DNA from: Daphnia pulex
Taxonomy: Eukaryota > Arthropoda > Branchiopoda > Diplostraca > Daphniidae
Assembly: GCF_021134715.1 (NCBI RefSeq)
Contig: NC_060026.1
Span: 12,453,001 to 12,517,000 of the forward strand
Direction of reading: 5' to 3'
DNA length: 64,000 nt
Part shown: positions 15,101-27,400 of the stretch, in pieces
Numbering within the stretch: position 1 is the first letter of the stretch
Layout: each line of letters begins with the position of its first letter
Made by a program: the position numbers and the translations under genes
The notes under the pieces: model-generated
What the model saw: only the letters and a program-made list of their open reading frames with translations
What the model was told of the DNA's origin: nothing
Databases searched by the model: none

Positions 15101-18100
15101 GAGAGCCATTTGCCTGTTCAAGAAACTTTCACGGATGACTGTATACGGCGCGCCCCCGTCTATTCCATTTTCCCAGTCTGGAATATATACACACAGCCGA
15201 ATGAAGACCTTTAAATTGCGTTTGCCGACGGCTAGACGCTAGAGAGAGAGAGATACTACCGGGTCTTTTACTTCAAAGCCTCTCCCCTCCTTTCCATTCC
15301 TGAATAAATGTTAAAATACCCGTTTAATAACGTCTAAACACGGGAGGAAAACACATAGAATACACTGGGGGGAAATGTGTCTAACGTTGGAAACAATCAT
15401 GAACGTCTGGCGCTCTATATGCGCTCCTTTTTTTATTTTATTTTTATTACGTACTGTAATTGCCATCAAAAGTTAGTACACTGTGTGTGTGTGTACTATC
15501 CAGCCCTCCCCCTCCGGTAACGGGGAAATAGATTTTGACGTACATGTATCACGCTTCAATCCAGCGGAGGAAAAAAGAAAGAAGAAAATGTTAACTACTG
15601 CATTAAGCAAGGAGCTGGGACGGCTTTGACAGCCCGTCTACTCCAGTTCAACACAGCCATGTGGCCAGTATAGAGTAGTGTGTGTGTGTGTGTGTGTGTG
15701 TGTGTACAAGACCTCTCTCCCTGGTGTGAACATAAGCTCCTGTGAATGGGTAAACCTCCTTCTTTTCTACCACCCGCCGTTCTCCCAAAGCTCTGCTCGT
15801 ATAAATACTAGTGAGGGCCTTTTGTGAGTCGCCTACCCTTTCAATATGTGTCCTGTATTGTAGATATACATACAAACATGTACAGACATACTCCAACCGC
15901 TAGAGTTACACATATAGAAAATTCCCTCCTGATACCAGACCGCATAAGGGAGAGAGTGTCGTGTCTGCTGGACGGGATTATTATTACTGAACGGGAAACA
16001 CGGGGACCCGGGACTCCCTACCCAACCACCCGGTCGAGTGTCAATTTCGATAAACACAAAAGTGATGGAGAGGAAGATAGTACCTTGCACACGTTTCTTG
16101 TCGCCGGGGTCGGGTCGATTGTGTCCTACGGTGTACTATTTGATAGCAGGTCAAATATATAATATCAAATGACGTTGGCTGCTGGGGATGTCGAGGAAAC
16201 GACGGGGAATGTCTGAGGGGACTCTTCCGGTCCGAGTGGGTCGCTGGCATTCACAATATGAAAGATTATTACAGTCGCTTGGGCCAGATGAATGAGGACG
16301 GAAAACTTTGTGCGACGTGGGCGGGATGAACGAGCGACGATCGTTTTGTCGGGCGATCTAAAGGATTCGATGCCGTGGAAGAAGAGAAAGAAGAAGAAAA
16401 AGTTCCTGGTTCCCAGCGGTGGCAGCACTTGTTGTTGTTGATTGCAACTGGAGCGCCCAGTGTGTGTGTGTGTGCTGATTCGGCTCGTTGTTTGCGTGTT
16501 TTTATTGGCCTGTGCCAAACTTTCTTTCCGGGGGAGTAATAGAAAACCCCCAAAAGAAAAAAATACTGGGCTTTCAGATCCGCCATTTGCACCATTTGAG
16601 ATGACTCCAGGGGAACTCCCCTGGACTCCCCCTGGCAAAAAAAAAAGAAAAAAAAACTTTTTTTTTGGCTTTTTTACTTTTTTTCACAAGATTGATTTAT
16701 TGATTTATTGGTGTTTTTCTTTTGTTTCTTCAGGTGCGGAGATGGTGATCATTTGTCGTTGTATTTGCACCTGGACCGGGGCGAAGTCAACGAGCGGACG
16801 CCGTCCAACGGCCGAGTTTGTTCGATGCCGGCCAAGCGATCGGGCCGCTACGGCAACACTCCGCTGCGCTACTACAGCGCCAAATCCACTTTGGTGCTGG
16901 CCTTCCACACTGGGAGCAGACGGCCACCGAGCCAGCCGGGCGTAATAGCGGCGCCAGCCGTCACGGCCAATCAACAGCAGCAACAACACGGGATTATAAC
17001 GTCGCCAACCGCCGACCACCATGGCGACGGCTCGACTTTTTGGTCTTCCGCCGCCAACGGCAACACCAACAGCAGCAGCCTCGGACCCTACGGTTTCAAG
17101 GGCACTTACCGATTCATCCGCAAAAGTAGGACGTCGTTTTGCACTCAATCTGTTTTCCCTCCAGGTTCCATCCGCTCTTCAATCTATCACACAACTGCAA
17201 AGATGAAACTTACTGGAAAAAAGAAACGACTGGGCAAATGTTTTTCTCTCTATCCCATTAAAATAAAAAGGGCCGTCAAGTTTTCCTCTCTCCTGGGTTC
17301 TATCGATCACTTCTGGTTCCTGGGCACACTGGCAACTTTGGCGAAAATGTCGACGAGTTTGATCGCTTCGTCCGTCAGTCTAACATCGACTTTGCTTCAA
17401 CTTTACCCCAGCTGCCAGTTCTCTCTCATTCGCTAACGAACTCGACTTAGCCCAGAAAACTCCTCGGCGCCCCGAGTTGACAAAAGGGTCCGGTACACCA
17501 AAAGGTGTATATAGTACGGACCCGTAAGGAGGACCGAAAGACCATTATTGTGTGTGTGTGTGCTGGATAGATACCTTCCTTTTCGGCGCCCAGCACCCAC
17601 CCGTCGTCCAAGTTGTGTGCTCAGACTAGTACTAGTTTAGATATTAAACATCCACGACACGGGATGCTGCTGTCCTGAATCCTGGATCGTTTGTTCTCTC
17701 CTCCCTGGGCTGGAAACTTTACGGGATTTTTTTATTTTATTTTATTTTTTATTTGGAGAGCTCAAACTTTTATCTTTTTGTTTGTTTTTTGTTGCATCAA
17801 CAGGTAAATTCAGGTCGGATGGGCAGAGAATTGCCGGGAGTGCTTGCGATTATCAATTCATCAGTATCGGCGGAGGCGTGTCTGGCGGCAGTAGCGCCAT
17901 GAGCCGTCACAGCAATCAACAGCAGCAGCAGCCAGCCAACAAATTCTATTCGCCGCTGTATCCGTCGCTGTACCCTGCCCGCTCCAGATGTCTCTATCAT
18001 TTCTACGGAAGGTAAAATAATGATGTTGCCCAATTTTGCCCGTGACGGGCTCCTACCTATAGCGACTAGCAACACACAGCCAACATCACCCGATTAAAAT

Positions 18101-18371
18101 CCGATTGAAATGCAGTGCGTTGCTGTGGGTGACGCAGAAATCTGTCAACTGCCAGGCCAGATATTTCTACTGTGATTTTCCACTTTCCAGCCCCACGAGG
18201 GAAAATAATGTAGCCTTGTTGCCTCGGTGCTGTCGGCGCATTTACTGATTGATATCAACCAGAGTTTATAACGATCATTCGATCTGACAACGGGTAACGA
18301 GGCCGAGACAACGAACCCCCTGGCAGCAATTCTAGACGCATCCATTGTGTGTGTATATCCTTTCTTTCTTT

Positions 18372-18406
<35 letters not shown>

Positions 18407-21400
18407 GCCGCTCTGGCGTTTTTTTTTCCCCTTTTTTAGATGTATACGTCGAGGGGGGAGGTTATACAATATACAGTCCCCGCATTTTGATTGCTATTAA
18501 AGAACAGTGTGTCGCCTAGGAGCAAGAGCTGCAGATCCCCCCTGCAGGAGCATCAGCTGTTACCATCTTCCCAGTCGGTAGAAGGAGCGCTGTGTATACA
18601 ATGTCGCCCGGATAGTATATCCCTTTTGGGATAATTATTAGTCACGTTAATAATCTGACATCATCATAGGTTCTTTATCCCAAACAATACTTTGGGAGCC
18701 GTCTTCATTTTCTTCATTAGTAACTGATGATGATGATGATGATGATGATGGCAGCCGGGGGGGGGGGGGGGGAATCCTTCCTCTCCCTATCGAAGGGATA
18801 TACGGCTTGTTCGATTTTCCCACTTTTTTTTGTGGGGCTAATTAAGTCAATTATTACGAAGATGTAATAATGTGACTCTATTTCCATTTGATTAATCTCA
18901 TTCCCTGTCGGCCTATAGTATTAGAAGACAAGGGGAAAAGGGACAAACTATTCCACGCAGAGGGGACTGAATCAGATATCCTTGGGAGATGTGGAAATTA
19001 GGATTCTCCGGAGTGAAAACGGACAATTTTTTTTTTTTTTTTCATTTGTTAGCATTAAATAAAAAAAAAAAAAATCTGAGCCGGAAACGGTTTTCTCAGC
19101 AGCCGTCTGTTCACTCACTTCCAACCAACGAATTAACTTGTGTCGTTTGTCTGAGTGTTTCCAGGTACCAGGAACGAGTCAAGATTCACTTCGAGAAACT
19201 TATCCTGGGCGACGAAGATGTCAGGTATTCATTAATTAATCGTCACCTTCTCCTACTTCCTGTGTTCGCCCTTTTCTACTTTTGAATTACTTTGTTGTAC
19301 CATCATACTCATACGATCTGTGAAGGGCGCCCTTAAAAATGTTCAACCCGGAAATGTCAAAGTATTTTCAAAGAAGAAGAAGATTCCGAATGTGTGTAGG
19401 ACTATGTAGCGTGTGTGGGGTGGGGGTGGTTGGAAGGGGGGAGGGTGGGAAGTTTTAGCTCCCACGCATATTTGTTGTTTCAGGTGCTCCGGAAGCTTCA
19501 TAGATGGCGACACGTTCCAGTACCTTTTTTGGGGGTGAAAGCAGTGTTCGGAAGATCAATGGCGATTTAAATCGAAAATGATTTAAATCGCGATTTAAAT
19601 CAACTTGTCTGTGATTTTGATTTTGATCTAAATCACTTTTTTTTTTTTTTTGGGGTGATTTTCTGATTTTAAATCACATTTCCGCAAATAAAAATCATTT
19701 TTTACATTTCTGCCGACAGGTGACAGATAACAAAGATTTTGTCAAATTGGCAATATTGCACAACAATTTGTTTCCATATTTTAAACATCGTCTGTCTTAT
19801 AAATTCTGTCACTTCTGTCAATTCTGTCTTGTCAATTCTGTCATATCATTAATTCAACCATGCCAGGAAGCAAAAATCTATCAAGTGACGAAAAAATTTT
19901 TTAAACTATAGTTTCGTGTGATTTAAATCGTGATTTAAATCGCGATTTAAATCAAAATAAAAATCGTGATTGATTGATTGATTTCAAGTTTTTTAAGGTG
20001 ATTGATTGATTGATTGTGATATTTATTTTTTATTGATTGATTTTGATTTGTTGATTTTGATCTTCCGAACACTGGGTGGAAGGATCGATCCTGTCGGGTT
20101 TCTTCCGTGTACCGCTAGATGTCGTACCAAGTCACCCATTTTCCTCCCCCCTTTTTTTGACAGTTGCCTGTGGAGCGAAGATGGCGTTAAAGTCTACGAC
20201 GGCGGCGACGTCCAATCGCCGGTGATCGCTCACCTGTGCGGAGTGATCCACCACGCCGAGATCTGGTCGTCGTCGCCTTCGCTCCTGGTCGAGTTCTACT
20301 CGTCGAATTCGTCGGAGCACACGTTCGAGGGGTTCGAGGCCCGTTACAATTTCCTTCCGGCCGCCAGGGGCTCGGATGAGGAGGACGACATCATCGACGA
20401 CGACGACGAGGACATGGAAGAGGAGGAAGACGATTTGATGGTCGATCCGCCAGGTGTCACGGCACCGTCCACTTTGCCGGCCCTGATCACAGCGACGCCT
20501 ATCGTCGTGTCGACAACTCCGTCCAGCACCACCACCAGACGGCGGACAAGTAAAACAAAATTCATTTCATTTCCGCATCGGCACAATCAAACATTTTCAA
20601 TTGGGGATCCGACAGTTCCAACGACGTCCAGGACGATAACTCTAAGCCGGCCGATTAACACCACAACGACGCCATCGATCCGGAGGGCGGCTCAGACGGC
20701 GTCGACACGGCCGACAACCACAACTACAAGAACTCCAACAACAACACCAACAACAACACAACCGACGACGGCCAAATCAACGACAATTACCCCGTCGAAA
20801 ACGACGAAATCGCCGCCAATTACGGGCGTGACGACGGACAGCAGCGACAACCAGTCCAATCTCGGCTTGGATACCAACTCAAGTAAGCAAGAATTTTTCC
20901 CTTTTTGTTTGAAATTAGCGGGTCTTTTGGCGCGCGCCATTATCTCTGCGCACGGAAATAAATGAGGCTCTTAATGAAAAGCCGCCGCTCAGAAACAACA
21001 GCAAATTGGCGGTGTCCGCCCCCCTCCGTTTATTGGCCTCGGACAATAATGACTCGGTTGCGTCTTGGTCTGCTATATTGCGTAATCTGTAACAACCGGA
21101 AGGGAATGATGATATCTCTCCGGCAACCGCGAGATAAAAAAAAAGTTGCTTTCTATTTACGACGTATTGATTGCTCTCCCCTCGGAACAAAATAGATCCG
21201 TCTGAGCTCTATATGTCTTCTCCATTTATTCAGTGCCGCAGAACGATCTTGTATTCGGATCAAAAAAAAAAGAAGAAAAAGGGATCCCTTTGCAAATGGT
21301 TGTTGGCGGCTAGCCTAAATGTTCTCCCCACTCCATTCTTCCCTTTTGATTTGCCCTTTTTTTTTGGTCTTTATTCCCTTTCTCTTCCGCGTTTTATTTG

Positions 21401-24400
21401 CTGTCGGCAGTTGATTACAAGACCCGATTTCCAGCCCCACCCAACCAATACGCGCTACTACTAGAGCAGAGAGAGGGGAAAGATCTAGCGCGAGCCAGCG
21501 ATTCAATTATTATTCGCCCGATGATGATGATGATGATGACGTCGGCGGAATATTATCAAACGCTTCGGGTGGCGTCGCTGGCGTTTCCCGCTTATTGCTT
21601 GCCCCACATCAAAATAGCATAAAGAGCTCAGAGCGGTAGTAGTAGTTGTAGTTGTACTATTGTATTATTATCGAGCACTTGGGTCAGAAATCCCTGTATA
21701 CAACAATCGCCCGTTTTGAATCTACCCGCCAAGTTTTAAACGCCGAAAGGGGAAATTGAAAAAAACACGCACTGACCGGATATTTAAAAAAAAAGCGGAA
21801 ATTTCGATAAATTTTCAACTGGTGGAGGCTGTCGAAACGCGTGAGAATATGAAATACGCAAGGATCGAGGAGAAAGTCTTGAAGAAGGAATCAAGCGTTT
21901 GTGTTGTGCGATAAAAGCGCTCGTATATAATAAAAATATATGACCTCGTCGACACCAGAAGGGCCGCCCAAACCCGAAGCTTCCTGGATCGAGGAGCCAG
22001 ATGGGGGACTGGATGTTTATGTATTTATTTGGCGGGATAGAGAGGGGAGGAGGGGTGGGGACATTGAAATATATGGAATCAAATCACGTTGCCTCTTTTT
22101 TTTTCTCCCAGTTGCTGAGGATATTATGATTTTGGCAATATCAAGTCAGCTCTTATCTTTATTTATTAGCTTTGACTTTTTTTCGATCAAAAATTCGAGT
22201 TTCGCTTTTTTATTTCTTATTCAGGAGATTTGTAAAGTCCTGAAATGTTAGCTCCTGTGTATGACTATTGATATTAACCTGATCGATCAAATCAGATCGA
22301 TACATTGAGAATATGTTCCGATTGAAATGACCAGTTTTTCCCCCCTTTTTGACAATTTCCTCGTGAGGTATCAAGTGGCTTGGACAATTTCCTCTTCGGT
22401 TCCGGGTCGAATATTATTACGGCGTAATAACAACTCTGCGGATGAATTTCATACGGTGTATCTCTCTCTCCGTCCTTAGAAAAAGAAATAGCCAAAACTT
22501 GGGTGGGAGTCGACTACCAATCCTGTGGGTGGGTGTGTGTGGAAAGGCCGGGGCAGTAAATGCGATACCGACGGGATCGACAGGGCGTTCACATTTCGAA
22601 CCGACTCAAATCGAAAGTTTCAACTCGGTTGTGTGGGGAGGGGGAGAAAACGAGACCTTTTGAAAACTCTTGCGATATGTCGTCTGTGCATAGATAACTC
22701 GGTCTGGCCCCACAGGCCACAGCGTACAAAAAGCCAATTACTGACTATGACTACTACTACACAGTAACCTGAAATCTGTGATCCATATGTCATATCCCCC
22801 CTAAAACTTGAAAATATTTCCAGCCCAGTCGGCGTGGAATAATAGACAGGCCTCTCTCTCTATATATCCTTTAGACGTTCAACTTTTGAAACATTGACAT
22901 CTCAATTTCTACCAAGTTTATAAAGGGCTAATAATAAACTAACAAGAATCTCCCACCCAAAACAAACACATTTCTATAAATAATATTCTTAAAGTCAATT
23001 AAGTTGTATACGCTAGTATTCCCTCATCACTGTGTGCCCAGTCTGTCGTCGTCGTTGGTGGGGGGTAAGGATGATAATAACGTCTATAAGGGCCGGTCCC
23101 TCACCGATATCTTTTTTGATCCCCTCTCCCGCGTGCTGCTGGTTGTTTAGTGGACGTTACATGGAATATGACATCCAGCGGATGTGTAAGCTGGCGGCCC
23201 CATCATTGCACGCCATGTCGCCTGTCTTTTGCCTCCCAGTCGCCGGAGCTATAACCTTTCCAATAAGTTGTTTCGGTTTGTTGTTGTCCTGCCAAGCTGA
23301 TCCGACATGTCCCTCCTCGCTCAGCTCTATCTTCTTTTTTTGTTTGGTTGAAAGAGAGAGGAGAGAGAGACTCTTGTTCTTCTATTTTGGATGTCCTCCT
23401 TAGCATTCGCCTGACGTCTCTTTCGATCGGTCGGATCTTTGAATTTGAATTTTCGCTTTTGCCAAAAACTTTGTTTTATATTATTATAGTATACGTCGCA
23501 ACTTTTGAACAAGCTCCAGCGCCAAATTCTCTTGACTTTTGTTGGCTTATACTTAATAAATGCCATCAACTTTAATATGTTTTTTTATTTTGAAAGGCGG
23601 GGGGGTTGTTGGACGATGGCACTGAACTATTACCAAAAAATAGCGTCTCACAGCAACGGGGTGGAGTGGGTGAGGCACGGCGAGGAGCCGATGAAAAGAT
23701 GTTTGATTTCCGTCGTTGATAAAAGATGACTCGATTGCTGGTCTCAATTTTGTCACCGCCGGGACGACTTTGTTGTTGTTGTCGCCCGTACAAAAGGAAA
23801 TGACGACGAAATAAGCGCTTCATTGTGTAACTCTGTGTGTGTGTGTGTGTGTGTGTCTAAAGAAGAAGATATAGACAAGGTGTTTATGTGCACACCTACG
23901 CCTACTGCGTGTGTGTTCGTACCCGGGACAGAAAGAAAACTTGCGCTAGTTTTTTCGCCTTGTGCTATGGCCAACTTATTTTCTTTGGCAAATTGTTTAT
24001 TCATTTTTTTTTTTGTTGTCGCCTAGAGGTTAAGATGATGAGGGGGGGGGGGGGGGGCTGGCGCTGACACGTTCATTAAGAATAAACGGGGGTCTATTAA
24101 GAAGGGCCCTCACGAATGGGCGATAAGGGGGGAACGTGATGACGCGCAAACCCGACCCAATCATTCAATTATTGATCAGGTAAAAAAATAGGGCTGGACG
24201 AAAACAGAGAGAGCTAGAGATGAGGGTCTAGTAGACCCACCCGCGCGCGGGTCTGACGTCCGTAATCATCGATTGAAAATCGAGCCCATCCCGAATTTCG
24301 GATGGGTCTATGGTCTAACTCCCGGCCCGTTCAATGGACATATAAAATGAAAAGTCCTCGTTCTCTCTGGCGGATTATTCCGCTTCTTCCTTCTTGATGA

Positions 24401-27400
24401 GGCTCGATTCTCCTTGGAATTAATGAATTTTGGCATTGAATCTAAATACATAATGTATGTGAATAGGAGCCTCCGAAATGTTCCGCCCGGAATACCTCCG
24501 CCCCTGCCACCGGAGAGTCGCACAATAATAATACGCTTCATTAGGCAAATAGTAAAGACTCTGCAAGACATTCCCAAAGTCAAGTCGGAGAAAAGATTTT
24601 CTTTTTTTTTCTTCTTCTCTTTCCTATCCAATTCGTCGGATCAATTATAGAAATTTTTCTGCTTCTCCTTTTTCCTCCGTATGGATGTGAATCCAAGCCA
24701 AAAGAAAAATGATGACAGACATTTTCTCTTTCTTCCAAATGAGATTAAGAGCGAAAAGTTAACGAATGCTGTTTGTCGGATCCGCTGCCATAAAGTCGAT
24801 TGCTATTAGAATACATTGTATGTAATAATATATATATACTATGTATCTCTCAATGCGTTCTAGGAGAATAATAACGCGAGATGTCACGGTTCGTTGGGTT
24901 TTTGGCTCTTTATTTTCGGTTGTTCCTTTCTCTGAAATGAAAAATCAGAGCTGAAAACTTTTGGGATATTTTATCATTTTCGCTTTATCTTCCCCCTCTT
25001 CGTTCGTCCACAGAAACCCAAAAAGAAAAAAAGAAAAACATCAAAAGAGTTCACCGTGTCCTAAGTGATTGCCGGGAAGATAAAATATTTAGCGGTCATA
25101 TTTCCCCTCCTTTGTCTGTGTTCACATACTACCCCCATCTATATACATCGTCGTATAATTAGATGTGTGTATGTGAGGTCAATGGCGGATTTACCAATGT
25201 CTTTGACACGCCATCCCAGCCCGTTGTCGAGTCTAAATGACACACGGACACGTGGAATAGCGTGACCAACGCTACACACCTGGAAAACACCGAGAGAGAA
25301 CCCCAAAAAGAAAAGAAACTAATTAGACCCCGACGACTACTATGTGTGTATATATTTATTTGCGGCTTGTGCTTCTGTTCTATATTATAAATCTCCTAAA
25401 AAGAGAAACAAAAAGCAGCTAAAAACAGTTGCTGGACGACTCTCTTTTCTTTTTTTCGGGAGTTGTTTGGCTTTTTGTTTGATATAACATTCTGCAAAGG
25501 AAATAAGAGTTGCGTGCGTGTCACGTTCATCAGCCGCCGAGGGACTGTCTTCCTATCTCTCGACACACATACACAACAGTGGTCCCCCCCTCTCTCTCTC
25601 TTATATATATTTTCTCGGACCGTCGAATCCCGCGAGCGTGCTAATGCTGACCAAGCCTTATATACACACATATATATATATATACCCCCCAAAACTATCC
25701 TCTTTTGCTGGACGAGAGAGAGAGAGAGGGCCGGCTAATGTTCTTTCTTTTATTTTTGGTTTTTTGTTTAGCCTCTTTTGTATTTGCTGGATGGCAGCAG
25801 CAGCAGAAGCAGCAGCTTCTCCCCATTTTTTATTCTTTTCTTTTTTTTCTTCTCCCGGTTGTTGTTTACTTTTGTATATATACCCAGAACCATTTTTGTC
25901 CGGCCTCCTTTTGGAATGACAATACAATCAAGGGCTCCCAAAAATCCTGGACGGCCGACCCCACCCCAAATGGAGAGAAAAAAGATGTCCAGTTTATAAA
26001 GAGAGAGAGAGAGAGTCGAGTGGTTAGTTGGTTCATAGACGCGCTCTACTGCCAACTGTATCCTATATATTCTTTCTTTTCCTATTTTTCCTTTCCCATT
26101 ATTTGTCTTTTCTTTTCTTTATTGGGTCTGACAGCAGCACTCTCTGCTGTATATTTGATACTCCGTTAGGGGGAAGGAAGTCTGACACGTATATTTTCTT
26201 CTTTTTCAAATCGTAAAGAGTCAAGTTTGAAACTCTGTCCGCGGCCCAAAACTTGACACATCCAGCCGGCGTCGTCGCCAAGTAATGGCCTAGTATAGTC
26301 CCTTATTCCCGTCCAGTTCTGGCTCAAGGTACTTGTTCACTTCCGCAACCCATCAATAATCACTTCTGCTCTGTCCAGCAGCTCCACTTTCAACGCCCTT
26401 ACTATTTCACCTTTGCCGCACTTAAAGTTGAAATACTGGACGGGGTCCCTCCAGTCCAGTTAACGTCACATAAATTCAAATGGATATTGAAAATTTCATT
26501 GGTAGATGAAATGATATCTATTATCCAATCGGCCGATTAGATTTGTTCACAATTTAACGGCGAAGTTAACACTTGACACTGACAGTTTTGTTGAAATGAA
26601 AAACTGAAATAATAACTGTACTTCAAAAATAATATGTTTGAAACAGTTCTTCGTGGCGGCAATAAAGAGTAAAAAGTACAAAATAAAAGATCGCGCGCGC
26701 ATGGTAGTGGGCGCGCGCGCCACGACGCTCCTGTGTGCTACAGAGAGAACGCATACATACACGTATATATAGTGGTAGAAAAGCCGGGCGAATGAGCCGG
26801 GATTTTCCATTTGGTGCCGAGCCGCCGACCCAAGAGCATCTCTCACTTTAATTCAAAAAGTGTCGCGTTTTCAACCTCCCCCAAACAAATTTTCTTGTGA
26901 AAAAAGAAAAGGAAACAATATCAAATCATTTTTGATTGACTCGTTTAGAATCTTGTTTAGAATCTCTTGAACGCATTCCGTCAAAAAAGTTCCGTGTTTT
27001 TCCGGTTGTTTGTCTTCTTGATTTTGAATTTGGCGCCCAAGTTTATCGGGATCGAATTTCCCGCGCGCGCTATTGTTGTCTTTTTTTCGAAATCAAACTT
27101 TTGACGGATCAAAGAGACGAGAGCTGATTGAACAATCGTGTTTGTTCAATCAGACTAATAAGAACCATGAGGAAAATGTGGGTGTCATCGTTCACCATCA
27201 GCGCTAATTATTTTCTTCTAGTCCTTCTCTTCCCCGCCGGCCATTTGGCCGCTTCCGTGGCAAAATCATCGTCTAGACGCGGAGGTATATTTCCTTAACC
27301 AATTATCTTTCTCTATTTTTTTTTTTTTTTCAAAAAAATCCCCGCTGTTTGTTGTTGATACCGTCGTCCAAGTTATTGACTGGCCGACGGTTCTAATCAA

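Larger units (their letters stand above)
9824..16733 (+). other. Intron 2 of the CUB gene (6.9 kb)
   Basis: No exon is recognisable inside. It carries homopolymers (for example C14 near 11714-11727), a (GT)14 tract at 15678-15705, CT/GA-rich stretches and the 275-bp hairpin element described separately. Confidence 0.6.
18012..19164 (+). other. Intron 4 of the CUB gene
   Basis: Low-complexity intron with a T27 run (18375-18401), a (GAT)n tract (about 18726-18750) and a G16 run (18757-18772). No coding exon seen. Confidence 0.6.

Noticed and set aside
16165..16638. 157-codon minus-strand open frame in CUB intron 2
   Set aside because: Poly-Phe, THTHT and QQQQ stretches come from microsatellites; no recognisable protein.
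23032..23403. 123-codon open frame in CUB intron 7
   Set aside because: Starts in a GT/CT-rich tract and ends in CT/GA repeats; the middle part has no domain or splice sites that fit the gene.
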